A DNA stretch of 64,000 nucleotides from A07HB70 sp964512675 (GCA_964512675.1 CAZEJR010000010.1:10801-74800); one strand, 5' to 3'; positions 8,437 through 17,049 are shown, numbered from the stretch's first letter. Notes: generated from the letters alone by a model not told the origin. Made by a program: numbers and translations.

Positions 8437-8865
8437 GTGCAGGTCAACACCGCACACAGACCGTACCTCCGCGGCGAGATCGAACCGGAGCAGATAGACG
8501 CGGCGCTCCGGTGGGCACGCTACCTCGCGAACACGTTCGGGACCGGCGGCGCGCTCTGCTCGCTCCGGTACTACGAGCGGATCGGCTGGATCGACGAGGC
8601 GGCTCGCCGGAGCGTCGAGCGACAGCTCCGGGGACTGTCGACGGAGGAGCTCCACTCGAAGAAGTACGACGACCCGGGGTGTTTCGACGGGCCGCTGTCG
8701 GCTCTCTCGGGGACGCCGTTCGGGTCACACGCCCGGTCGCTCGAGTTCGTCGCCACGCTCGCCGACGACGATATCGGGTCGCGGGTGGTACACGCCGACG
8801 CGGCGCTGCGCGGCGACGGCGAGACGCCGGACCCGGTCGACCGCGAGCGACGGGCGGAGCGCTGA
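8437..8865 (+). CDS. arlD: Small ArlD/E-domain protein
   Basis: 142 aa from a GTG at 8437, chosen because it gives MQVNTAHRPYLRGEIEP; an upstream frame adds only nine residues. The single domain matches the ArlD/E module: YLRGEIEPEQIDAALRWARY, then LRYYERIGWIDEAAR and a LHSKKYDDPG segment. It closes the arl operon 63 nt after arlJ. Other haloarchaea encode a separate ArlD of similar size, so this is the likely ArlD ring component. No signal peptide or membrane helix. Confidence 0.8.
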   Translation: MQVNTAHRPYLRGEIEPEQIDAALRWARYLANTFGTGGALCSLRYYERIGWIDEAARRSVERQLRGLSTEELHSKKYDDPGCFDGPLSALSGTPFGSHARSLEFVATLADDDIGSRVVHADAALRGDGETPDPVDRERRAER

Positions 8866-9119
8866 CCCGGGCCCGAGAGTCTCGCCGGTCGAACCCGGCG
8901 CGCGGCGCGGAATATCTGTCCTCGTCGCCGCCACAGGGTTGGCTCTCTTACGCTGACCCCCCGACGGGGGCGTCTGGTACACACCGTGTGCGTGCTGGAA
9001 GGAGACGAGGCGTCGCCGGAAGCGGTCCGCCCGAGCGGTCGAATCGAGGTCGTAACCCAACGGGACGAGTTCGGGAGGCGACGTCACACTGCGGGAAAAG
9101 TCCGAAGCGGCCGGTCGGA

Positions 9120-10484
9120 CTACAGGTCGGCCATGAACGCGTTCACGTCGTCCACCGTCTCCAGTTCGAACGCCGTCGAGAGAATCGACTCGCGTTCCTC
9201 GTCGGAGAGGTGGTCCCTCGAGAGGTCGGCGAACTTCTCGCGCAGCTGCTCTTCGGAGAGCGGATTCTCCGCACACCCCAGCGGGTACTCGACCTGTTCG
9301 ACGTGTTCTACCCCATCACTCGTTCGGACAGTGACGCGCGCCGGACGGGTCCCCGGGTAGATGGCCTCCATCTCGTCGGACTGGACCACGGTGGTCCGGT
9401 CCATGAGGCGGTTGATGTCGGCGTCGTCGGTCCGGGGCGGTTCGAACGCCGACAGCGACGCGTCACCGAGGACGAACGCGACGGCCATGCCGTACGGCAT
9501 GCTCATCTGCGCGTCGAGCAGATTCTCGACGTCCGTGCTGTCGTGGTGGGACGCCGCCTGATACGTCTCGACGCGAATCTCCTCGACATCGTCGGCGCGG
9601 ACGCCCGCCTCACGCATCGTGAAGACAGCCTCCATCGGCCCGTGGATGTGCCGACACGCCGGGTAGGGTTTGAGGTAGTTCTGCGTCACCTCGAACGGGT
9701 CGCCGAGGTTCTCGAACTGCGAGAGGTCGTACTCGTCGGCGAACGCGCGGGCGAAGCCGTCTTTCCCCTCGATGATTGTGTCGGGCCCGTCGAATCCGTT
9801 CGCGGCCATTCCGGCGGCGAGGATGCCCGCCAGCGCTGCCCGACCCGGGTGGAAGCGCTTCGCCGAGGACCCCTCTGCCATGAACTCGAACAGACCGCCC
9901 GCCTGCGTCCCGCCGAGGCCGATTGCGTCGGCGACGCCGTCCGTGTCGAGGTCGTAGAGGGTGGCGACGGCCGCCGCCGCGCCGATACATCCGGTCGTCG
10001 CCGTGGCGTGAAACCCGCGTTCGCGGTGGGACGTCTGAACCGACATCGCCGTCTTCGCCATCCCGTCGTACCCGGCCGCGATGGCGGTGATTACCTCCTC
10101 GCCGCTCGACCCGAGTTCCTCACCGACCGCCAGCACCGCCGGAACCACCGCCGCGCCGGGATGGCCCGAGGCGGCGCGGTGGCCGTCGTCCACGTCGAGT
10201 GCGTGCATCATCGTCCCGTTCGCCAGCGCAGCGAAGTTCGGGAGCGACCCGTTCTCATCGCCGAGCATCGTCGCGTCTCCGTCGGCCGACAGGTCGGCGA
10301 CGTACTCGCGGACGGGCACGCCGGCCTCGGTGTCGATGCCCGCATACCCCGACGCGAGCGCGTCGACGATCGCTTTCTTCACCGCGAAAACCTCGTCGTC
10401 GTCGAGGTCGTCGTGTGTTAACTCCGCACAGAACTCGGCCAGTCGAAGCGTCTCGCCGGACCGTTCTTCCCCAAGTGCTGACAT
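9120..10484 (-). CDS. MmgE/PrpD-family protein (paralogue 1)
   Basis: 454 aa, started at the ATG at 10484 (MSALGEERSG); nine more codons are open upstream. Family hallmarks: NGTMMHALDVDDGH at about residue 87, AAGYDG, the substrate-lid motif KRFHPGRAALAG and YLKPYPACRHIHGP at about 268. Members include 2-methylcitrate dehydratase, cis-aconitate decarboxylase and uncharacterised enzymes, so the substrate cannot be assigned. It follows the two decarboxylase subunit genes on the same strand by about 108 nt, suggesting a shared pathway. A second paralogue lies on the other side of that pair. Confidence 0.85.
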   Translation of the reverse strand: MSALGEERSGETLRLAEFCAELTHDDLDDDEVFAVKKAIVDALASGYAGIDTEAGVPVREYVADLSADGDATMLGDENGSLPNFAALANGTMMHALDVDDGHRAASGHPGAAVVPAVLAVGEELGSSGEEVITAIAAGYDGMAKTAMSVQTSHRERGFHATATTGCIGAAAAVATLYDLDTDGVADAIGLGGTQAGGLFEFMAEGSSAKRFHPGRAALAGILAAGMAANGFDGPDTIIEGKDGFARAFADEYDLSQFENLGDPFEVTQNYLKPYPACRHIHGPMEAVFTMREAGVRADDVEEIRVETYQAASHHDSTDVENLLDAQMSMPYGMAVAFVLGDASLSAFEPPRTDDADINRLMDRTTVVQSDEMEAIYPGTRPARVTVRTSDGVEHVEQVEYPLGCAENPLSEEQLREKFADLSRDHLSDEERESILSTAFELETVDDVNAFMADL

Positions 10485-10592
10485 ACGACTCGGATCTACA
10501 CCGACGGTCAAATAACTTGTCGTCAGGTGTCACGGTCTGCGACCGAAACTCGGTGACGAGCCGACAGAAGCCGGTCAGAGGTCGTCGCCGAA

Positions 10593-11168
10593 TCAGTCTC
10601 CGTCGTCGAGCATCGCGGTCCGGAACCGGTGTTTCATAAACGAGTGAGGGTAGTCGATGGGTGCGAACTCGTCCGGGCGGGTCGAGGTCACATCGCAGAC
10701 GATGACGCTCGCGTGGTCGCTCCCGACCGCCTGCGAGTACGCTTCGCCGAACTCGTCGGCGTTCGTGGCTCTGTACGCGTCGAGGCCACACCCCTCGGCG
10801 ACCGTCGTGAACTCGACTGCGGGCGCGAGCGAGTACTGTCCGCCCGTGGTGGTGAACTGGTCGTTGTCCATCACGACGATCGTGAGGTTGGCGGGGTCGT
10901 TCGCCCCGACCGTCGCCAGCGCGCCGAGCGACATGAGCAGCGACCCGTCGCCTTCGAGCGCGACCACGTCGCGGTCGGTCTGGAGCGCCATCCCGTGTGC
11001 AATCGGGGTGGTCACGCCCATCGCGCCCTTCATGTAGTAGTTCAGGTCCCGGTCCTCGATGGCGGCCAGAATGAACGTCGAGGTGCCGAGATTGGCGACG
11101 ACAGCCGCGTCGGGCGACGCGTCGAGTATCTGTTCGGTGCACTCGTACTGGGTGTACTCGTCGTTCAT
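10593..11168 (-). CDS. TPP-dependent decarboxylase, C-terminal (cofactor-binding) subunit
   Basis: 191 aa. Contains the thiamine diphosphate motif GDGSLLMSLGALATV...DN (about residues 73-100) and TTTGGQYSLAP, as in ComE and the C-terminal half of phosphonopyruvate decarboxylase. Its first four bases overlap the end of the N-terminal subunit gene, so the two are made together. Annotation pipelines would probably call it sulfopyruvate decarboxylase beta, but haloarchaea are not known to make coenzyme M, so a catabolic 2-oxoacid decarboxylase is more likely. Confidence 0.8.
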   Translation of the reverse strand: MNDEYTQYECTEQILDASPDAAVVANLGTSTFILAAIEDRDLNYYMKGAMGVTTPIAHGMALQTDRDVVALEGDGSLLMSLGALATVGANDPANLTIVVMDNDQFTTTGGQYSLAPAVEFTTVAEGCGLDAYRATNADEFGEAYSQAVGSDHASVIVCDVTSTRPDEFAPIDYPHSFMKHRFRTAMLDDGD

Positions 11169-11668
11169 GCTCCCCTCCGGAACAGCATCGGTTCGAGCAG
11201 CAGCACGAACGGCTCCTCCTGCGAGAACGCCGACTTCGCCGCCGCATCGACGTAGTCGTCCATCTCGTCGGGGTCGGACACGCCGTGGTTCTTTATGCCG
11301 ATAGTGTCAAGCAGTCGTGGCATCGGATACTCACCCGCCGAGTGTGCCGGGTTGTGTTCGTCCAAGCCGCCGCGGTGTGTCACGACGCCCAGAAACGGCA
11401 GGCGTGTCACTTTACTGAGCGACCCGAGCGCGTTGAAGCTGTTTGCGAGACCACTGCTCTGACAGAGTAGCGCGCCACGCGTCCCGGCGAGCCACGCGCC
11501 CGACAGAAGGCCGACTGCCTCTTCCTCTCGAGCGACGGTGGTCGTGTCGAAGTAGTCGTCCTCGTTCAACTGCTGGACGAGGTCCGACACCGCCGAATCG
11601 GGAAGGTACGCGACGAACCGCACGTCGTGCTGCTTGAAACGCTCGATTACGTGTTGCTCCCAGGACAT
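11165..11668 (-). CDS. TPP-dependent decarboxylase, N-terminal subunit
   Basis: 167 aa. ComD-like pyrimidine-binding domain: VRFVAYLPDSAVSDLV near residue 16, the catalytic-Glu segment TTVAREEEAVGLLSGAWLAG at about 43-62, then LLCQSSGLANSFNAL and THRGGLDEHNPAH. The Glu-Glu pair there corresponds to the conserved Glu that activates TPP. Split alpha/beta architecture is as in sulfopyruvate decarboxylase. It is the first gene of a three-gene minus-strand unit ending in MmgE/PrpD paralogue 1, with a TATA-like box just upstream. Confidence 0.8.
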   Translation of the reverse strand: MSWEQHVIERFKQHDVRFVAYLPDSAVSDLVQQLNEDDYFDTTTVAREEEAVGLLSGAWLAGTRGALLCQSSGLANSFNALGSLSKVTRLPFLGVVTHRGGLDEHNPAHSAGEYPMPRLLDTIGIKNHGVSDPDEMDDYVDAAAKSAFSQEEPFVLLLEPMLFRRGA

Positions 11669-11690
11669 CTACCCGGGGACCGGAGCGTGG

Positions 11691-11703
11691 CAACCTATAT
11701 TTT
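11691..11703 (-). promoter_or_regulatory. TATA-like element before the TPP decarboxylase unit
   Basis: The stretch cctatattttgtc, on the minus strand reading caaaatatagg, is the most AT-rich spot in the 169-nt gap between the divergent units and lies about 24-35 nt before the start at 11668. It fits a haloarchaeal TATA box for a nearly leaderless mRNA. No comparable box is obvious for the plus-strand paralogue at 11837. Confidence 0.55.
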
Positions 11704-11836
11704 GTCACGGTGCGTGTCGCCCGCTTCCCCTGCTTCGGGCACAGTCTCGGGCCCGTCCCGGCTCTACCCCGCTCTGAGACAGCCGGACACCGCCGTCCGA
11801 AACAGTCTTGCCTCGGCTGTCGGTCGACGAGTAGAG

Positions 11837-13168
11837 ATGACGTGCCCACTCACGGAGGCGATTGCGGACTACGACCGGGCGGCTGTCCCGAACGATGCGA
11901 TTGCGGCCGCACGGGAGAGCATCCTCGACACGCTCGGTTGCATGGTCGCCGGAGGCAGGTATCGCTCGACGGACCGTCTCCGGGATGGGGCGGGAGACTG
12001 GCAGGGTGCCGGCACCCGCGCTCTGTTCGGCGGCACCGCCGCCCACTCCGTCGAGATGGACGACTTCCACGACGAGGGGACCATCCACCCCGGCGTAGTC
12101 GTCGTCCCGGCGGCGCTCGACGCCGCACTCGACGCCGACGCCGACGGCGGGACGTTCCTCGACGGCGTCATCGTGGGGTACGAGACAGCCGCGAACGTCG
12201 GCCTCGCCGGCGACGGAACGTACTACGACCGCGGATTCCACACGACGAGCGCCGCCGGCGTGTTCGCCGCAACAGCCGCGACGGGCGTCGTCGCCGGCCT
12301 CACCGCCGACGAGTTGGACGACGCGTTCGGCATCGCCGGGTCGAACGCCGGCGGCCTCCTCGAGTACAAGTCAGAGGGGGCGTGGACCAAGCGCCTGCAG
12401 GTCGGCATGGCAGCCGAGACGGGCGTCCGAGCGGCGAATCTCGCCAGCGCGGGGTTCACCGGCCCCTCCACGATTCTCGACGGTCGCTACGGCTTCCTCG
12501 GCGCGTACCCGACGGCATCGAACCCGGATGCGCTCTCGTCGCCGTGGTCGTTCGAGTCGGTCGCGGAGAGTTCGTACAAGCCCTACGCGTGCTGTCGGTA
12601 CGCCCACGCTGCAATCGACGCGTCCGTCGACGCTCTCGAACGACTCGACGCCGACCCCGAGTCGATTTCGTCCGTCTCGGTCGAGACCCACCGGCAGGCG
12701 TACGACAGCACGGCGGTGCCGCGGGACCGAAAACTGCGCCCGGAAGGGACCGTAGACGCTCAGTTCAGCCTTCCGTTCGTCGTCGGCGTCGCCGCCCTCC
12801 ACGGCGAGGTGCTCCCGACGCACCTCTCGGGCGAGGCGCTCCGGGACGCCACCGTCCTCGATATCGCCGAACGGGTGACCGTCGAGGCGACCGACGAGTT
12901 CACCGACCCCTACCCCGCCACGAACGGCGCGCGGGTCGCCGTCACCGCCGACGGGACCACCGAAGTCGCACAGACAGACCACCCGAGCGGCGACCCCGCG
13001 AATCCGCTCTCGACGGCCGACCTGCGCGAGAAGTTCCGCGGACTGGTCGGGCCGAGCGTCGCCGACCCGGACGCGCTCGCAGACCGCGTGCTGACCATCG
13101 GGTCCGAATCGTCTGTCGAGTTTCTCGCGCCGCTGGTTCCGGCTGCCGAGACCGAGGCGGAGAACTGA
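11837..13168 (+). CDS. MmgE/PrpD-family protein (paralogue 2)
   Basis: 443 aa from the ATG at 11837 (MTCPLTEAIADYDRAAVP); the 70 codons open upstream do not resemble the family. Motifs: FGGTAAHSVEMDDFHDEG near residue 70, GYETAANVGLAG, WTKRLQVGMAAE and SSYKPYACCRYAHAAID. It is divergent from the decarboxylase/paralogue 1 unit and clearly different in sequence from paralogue 1, so it probably acts on a related but not identical substrate. Reaction type (dehydratase, decarboxylase or isomerase) is open. Confidence 0.85.
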   Translation: MTCPLTEAIADYDRAAVPNDAIAAARESILDTLGCMVAGGRYRSTDRLRDGAGDWQGAGTRALFGGTAAHSVEMDDFHDEGTIHPGVVVVPAALDAALDADADGGTFLDGVIVGYETAANVGLAGDGTYYDRGFHTTSAAGVFAATAATGVVAGLTADELDDAFGIAGSNAGGLLEYKSEGAWTKRLQVGMAAETGVRAANLASAGFTGPSTILDGRYGFLGAYPTASNPDALSSPWSFESVAESSYKPYACCRYAHAAIDASVDALERLDADPESISSVSVETHRQAYDSTAVPRDRKLRPEGTVDAQFSLPFVVGVAALHGEVLPTHLSGEALRDATVLDIAERVTVEATDEFTDPYPATNGARVAVTADGTTEVAQTDHPSGDPANPLSTADLREKFRGLVGPSVADPDALADRVLTIGSESSVEFLAPLVPAAETEAEN

Positions 13169-13296
13169 TTCGAATCGGCGGCAACCGTCTTCAGGACGCG
13201 TCGTGCTCCGCCGTCGTATCGTCGTACTTCGTCGTCGCGTTCGGGATTCGCCGTACTCGACCGTCGTTCCCCATACACCCGCGCCCGTCGGGACTC

Positions 13297-13569
13297 CTAC
13301 TGCGCGTCGATGGTGGCCCGGACGTACTCCTCGAAGGAGCAGTCGGCCGCCAGCAGCTCCTTCGTCAGCCGCGTCGTCACTGGCGGGTTCTCGGCCAGTT
13401 CCGCCGCGAGCGTTCGTGTCACCTCCCCGAGCGATTCTGCGGGTTCGACCTGCGTGGCGAGGTCCATCTCCACCTCTTCGTCGGCGGTGACGGTGGTCCC
13501 GCGCACGAGTAGCTCGCGGGCGCTGGTTTCGCCGACGAGTCGCGGGAGGACGACGCCGGCGGCGTCGGA
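13297..13569 (-). pseudogene. C-terminal remnant of an enoyl-CoA hydratase/isomerase (crotonase)
   Basis: Starting directly after the TAG of the ion-channel gene and in the same frame, 90 codons read as the last third of a crotonase: VVLPRLVGETSARELL, then a VTADEE turn, LATQVEPAESL, and a TRLTKELLAADCSFEEY tail. In this family that block follows the acyl-CoA and active-site halves, which are absent. There is no own start and no promoter, so it is a truncated remnant left by a deletion or rearrangement at the channel stop codon. Confidence 0.75.
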
Positions 13570-15204
13570 CTAGCCCATCAGCTCGTTGAACCGCCGGACC
13601 CCCTCGTCGGTGCCGGCGACCACGAGCGCGTCGTCCGCCTCGACCCGGAGGTCCGGACCGATGGCGGTGAGCAGGTCACCGTCGCGTTCGACCGCGACGA
13701 CGGTACAGCCGGTCTTCGACCGGACACGCGCCTCGCCGAGTGTCGTCCCGGTCAGGGCGGGCGCGCTCGTCCGGACGACGGTGACCTGCGAGTCGAGCGA
13801 GAGCACGTCCTCGTCTTCGAGCACCGTCGAGGCGATCATCCGCCCGCTGACGGTCGCGAGCGACAGCACGTAGTCGGCGCCCGCACGGTACATCTTCGGG
13901 GTGCTCTGTGCCTCTTCGGCACGAGCGATGATCTCGACCTGTGGGTTCAGGTCCCGGGTCACGAGGGTCGCGAACTCGGTCGCGGTGTCGTCGGGGATCG
14001 CGAGGACAACAGAGCGGGCGTCGTCGACACCCGCCGCCCGGAGTGTCTCGACGTCGGTGGCGTCGCCGACGACGTCGACGTCCTCGCTCTCGGTCCGGTC
14101 GACGACCGTGTACGAGAGGTCCGTCTCGTCGAGCGCACCGGTGATGGTCTGGCCGACCTGTCCGTGGCCGACGACGACCGTCTCGCCGCGGTCGAACCGG
14201 CGAACAACCGAGCGCGTGAGCTCCTCGAGCTGCCGGAGCTGGTCCTCCGGGCCGGTCGCGAGCAGCACCGTGCCGTTCGTGATCGTCGCCTCCGGGTCGG
14301 GCGGGGTCTCGAACTCGCCGTCGAACCACGCGCCGATGACGTTGACGCCGGCGGTCTCGCGGATGCCGCTCTCGGCCAGCGTCTGGCCGGCGAGCCGGCT
14401 CTGTCGCTGGATCGGGAGTTCGACGATCTCGAACCCGTCGCCGAGTTCGACCACGTCGTCGAGGTCGGTCGTGACCGAGGTGGTCACCTTCGACGCGAGA
14501 CTCTGACCGAGCAGCGGGCGCGGCGAGAGCACCTCGTCGGCGCCGGCAAGCCGGTGATAGGCCGTCCTGTCTGGCTCCTCGACGACACTGACGATCGGGA
14601 CGTCCTCGGCCACCTCCTGCGCGGTCAGGACGATACTCGCGTCGACCTGGTCGGAGACGTCGGCGACGAGCGCGCGGGCCGAGCGGAGCTGTGTCTGCTC
14701 GAGACCGGCGATCGATGTCGGATCCCCGTGGATGACACTGTACCCGTCTCCGTACAGCTCGGTCGCGCGTTCGCCGTCCGGCTCGATGATGAGGTAGTCG
14801 ATACCGAACGACGAGAGCTCCTCGATGAGCGCCTCGGCACGCGGCGTGTGCGAACAGACGACGACGTGGCCTTCGAGGTCGTCGTCGACCGACCGGGGGA
14901 CGGTCGTCGAGAGGACGTCCTCCAAGAGCGGGAAGGCGAGCACCGGGAGCGCCAGGAAGATCAGAAAGACCCCGGTCAGGTTCATCACGGTGACCAGGAG
15001 GTTCATCGTCGCGGTCTGCCACGGCGCGTCCGACCCGAACCCGGTCGTGGTGTACGTCTCGACGACGATCCGAAACGAGTGGAGAAAGGAGAGCCGCTCG
15101 CCCTCGTACACCCGCATCCCGTTCTGGTAGAGGACGGCGTACAGGAGCATCGACCCGAACAGCACGAGCGTGTAGTAGACTGTTCGCCGCCGCCACTTCT
15201 CCAT
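13570..15204 (-). CDS. Two-TM potassium-channel-like protein with two RCK (TrkA) domains
   Basis: 544 aa. Membrane helix 1 at about residues 8-27, pore helix and filter TTTGFGSDAPW at about 53-63, membrane helix 2 at about 68-93. Cytoplasmic part: RCK_N 1 from about 112 (HVVVCSHTPRAEALI), TrkA_C 1 to about 325, RCK_N 2 from about 342 (TVVVGHGQVGQTI) and TrkA_C 2 to the end. The filter has GFG where K+ channels usually have GYG. Gating by nucleotide or divalent ion is expected from the family. Its stop abuts the crotonase remnant. Confidence 0.88.
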   Translation of the reverse strand: MEKWRRRTVYYTLVLFGSMLLYAVLYQNGMRVYEGERLSFLHSFRIVVETYTTTGFGSDAPWQTATMNLLVTVMNLTGVFLIFLALPVLAFPLLEDVLSTTVPRSVDDDLEGHVVVCSHTPRAEALIEELSSFGIDYLIIEPDGERATELYGDGYSVIHGDPTSIAGLEQTQLRSARALVADVSDQVDASIVLTAQEVAEDVPIVSVVEEPDRTAYHRLAGADEVLSPRPLLGQSLASKVTTSVTTDLDDVVELGDGFEIVELPIQRQSRLAGQTLAESGIRETAGVNVIGAWFDGEFETPPDPEATITNGTVLLATGPEDQLRQLEELTRSVVRRFDRGETVVVGHGQVGQTITGALDETDLSYTVVDRTESEDVDVVGDATDVETLRAAGVDDARSVVLAIPDDTATEFATLVTRDLNPQVEIIARAEEAQSTPKMYRAGADYVLSLATVSGRMIASTVLEDEDVLSLDSQVTVVRTSAPALTGTTLGEARVRSKTGCTVVAVERDGDLLTAIGPDLRVEADDALVVAGTDEGVRRFNELMG

Positions 15205-15257
15205 GTCTCCCGGTCCGGGGAGGGGGTACTAAACCGTGGTGTGACGGGGCCTGCGGG

Positions 15258-15783
15258 TCACACGCGGGACGTCTCGACCGCCGGCGCGTCGAGGTCCACG
15301 CGGAGGCCGGGCGTCTCGGGGAGGGCGACCCGACGCGGCGCGCCTCGGCCCGGTCGTAGTCGCAGTTCGCGCCGACGATCGGGGCGGCGTCGCCGGCGGC
15401 GTCCCGGAGCGCCGCGAGCCCCCCGTCCGGGCGGACATCTCACGCCGGCGAACCCGCGGTCGACGTGGCCCGCGGCTCGCTCGGCCATCCGTGCGGGGTC
15501 CCAGAACGGGTCGCTCGCGTACGCCCGGAGACCCCGTTCCGCCCGTGTCGCCGCCGAGCAGGCGGTAGACCGGCTCGTCGTGGACTGGCCGGCGACGTCC
15601 CACATCGCGATGTCGACGGTCTGCTCCGTGACCGCCGGCGGCGGGCCGACGGCCTCGCCGACACCGCAGACGCCCGCGTCCGTCTCGACGACGACCAGAC
15701 GGGCCGACCGCGCGTCGATCGCCCGACCGCCGGAGACGCCGAGCGGTCGGTCCAGGTCGACCCGGAGCCGGACCGTCGTCCGT
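15258..15783 (-). pseudogene. Decayed enolase-superfamily (mandelate racemase/muconate lactonizing type) gene
   Basis: Pieces of one family appear in order but in different frames: VRLRVDLDRPLGVSGGRA and ARLVVVETDAGVCGVGEA (N-terminal capping domain), DIAMWDVAGQ, then HDEPVYRLLGGDTGGT in the next frame, back to LRAYASDPFWDPARMAERA, then LAALRDAAGDAAPIVGANCD in the third frame. Spacing shows an internal deletion of roughly 60-80 codons between the first two blocks, and the C-terminal barrel is mostly missing. At least three frame changes make it non-functional. Same strand as the flanking genes. Confidence 0.75.
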
Positions 15784-15790
15784 CCGGCTG

Positions 15791-17044
15791 TTAATCCTCG
15801 GGCGCGCAGGCAGCCGCGACACTCCGGCGGATCGTCTCCGGAGTGGCCTCGAACGGGCCGCGGTCTGTCGTCCACGCCGGGCGGTCGGGCGCGGTCGTCG
15901 TGCGACGGAACCGTCCGGACCGGTCGACCGAGATGCGCCGGTCGACGAACGTCGCGTCGTAGGAGAGCCGGTATCCCCGGACGAGACCGTCGTCGACGGC
16001 GGCGCCGGCAGAGAGGTTCCGCGGTGCGGTGACGCCGCGTGCCCGGGCGAAGACGGTGACGTTCTCGAACAGGACACCCTCGACCCGGTCGACGCCGCCG
16101 CGCTCGGCTGTCCGGAGCCGGACGCCCCGGAGCGCCTCGCCCGGGTCGCGCGGGTCGGGCAGGACGAAGAAGCGCTCGGTCGTGTCGTACGCCTCCGGCG
16201 GGACGCGCTCGACGGTCGTCACCCTGCCGGTCGCCGTCGCGCGGACGAGCAGGTCGTCGTCGGCGTGGAAGGCGACCGTGGTCTCGTTGCGCAGTCGGTC
16301 GGCGAACAGCACGGCCTCCGGTCCCTCGACGGTGATGGCAACGGTGAACGTCCGGCGGTCTCGCGAGATACAGCCTGCGGTGGCCACCCGCGACCGCAGG
16401 CCGCCGTCGGCGTTCCGGACCGTCCGCTCGGTGCGGAAGGCGTAGCCCGTCTCGCGGAGCGTCGCGGCGTGGGCCGTCCCGAGCGACGCCGGGGTCAGCT
16501 GTGGCGTCGCCGTGGCAGCCGGGTCGGCTGCCGACCGCGGAGGCTCCGCGACCGGTAGCCGGGTGGAGCGGTCGCCCGCGAACGCCGTTCCGGCGACGAC
16601 TGCGAGGACGAGGACGCCGACGAGCGCGACGGCGGCGCGCGTCGCCGGCGGCGTCGGGTCGGGGTCGTGACGCGCCGGGATCCCGAGGTGGCGGCGACAG
16701 CAGTCGTCCGCCGCCGCGGACGGCAGTCCGTACAGCGCCCTCCGGTAGAGGTCGTCCGGGTCGACGACGCCGGGGGCGTCCACGTCGACGGTGGTGACCA
16801 CGCGGTCGGCGTCGACGTCCGCCGGCGCGGGCGGACGCGAGAGCCGTCCGCGGCCGAACGGGCCCGTCCCGTCGTGGACGACGACAGTCAGGCGCCCGCG
16901 TGGCCGCTCGACGACGACCCGCCGCCCCTCGCGGCGGGCCGTCGCGCCGCGGGCAGTCCACGTGTCGGCGACGAACGCCGCCAGCGCCCCGGCGTCGAGA
17001 CGGCGGACCGCGCGGCGAAAGCGACGGCGTGGAATCGGACGCAC
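15791..17044 (-). CDS. Single-pass membrane protein, uncharacterised
   Basis: 417 aa from a GTG at 17044, 6 nt after the livF stop. Residues 1-60 (RFRRAVRRLDAGALAAFVAD, then a VVVERPRGRLTVVVHD strand pair) resemble the front of a degenerate restriction-endonuclease-like fold found in some haloarchaeal membrane proteins; this is weak. One membrane helix at about 137-157, then an extracellular domain rich in beta strands and Arg/Thr. Being last in the liv unit it is likely co-transcribed with the importer, but no link to transport can be shown. Confidence 0.6.
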   Translation of the reverse strand: MRPIPRRRFRRAVRRLDAGALAAFVADTWTARGATARREGRRVVVERPRGRLTVVVHDGTGPFGRGRLSRPPAPADVDADRVVTTVDVDAPGVVDPDDLYRRALYGLPSAAADDCCRRHLGIPARHDPDPTPPATRAAVALVGVLVLAVVAGTAFAGDRSTRLPVAEPPRSAADPAATATPQLTPASLGTAHAATLRETGYAFRTERTVRNADGGLRSRVATAGCISRDRRTFTVAITVEGPEAVLFADRLRNETTVAFHADDDLLVRATATGRVTTVERVPPEAYDTTERFFVLPDPRDPGEALRGVRLRTAERGGVDRVEGVLFENVTVFARARGVTAPRNLSAGAAVDDGLVRGYRLSYDATFVDRRISVDRSGRFRRTTTAPDRPAWTTDRGPFEATPETIRRSVAAACAPED

Positions 17045-17049
17045 CGGCG

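Noticed and set aside
5805..10421. A 1538-codon plus-strand frame over arlI, arlJ and the PrpD gene
   Set aside because: Basic low-complexity translation and overlap with well-supported genes on both strands show it is a frame artefact.
10593..11668. Calling the pair sulfopyruvate decarboxylase ComDE for coenzyme M synthesis
   Set aside because: Haloarchaea are not known to use coenzyme M and no other coenzyme M genes are nearby, so only the enzyme type is supported.
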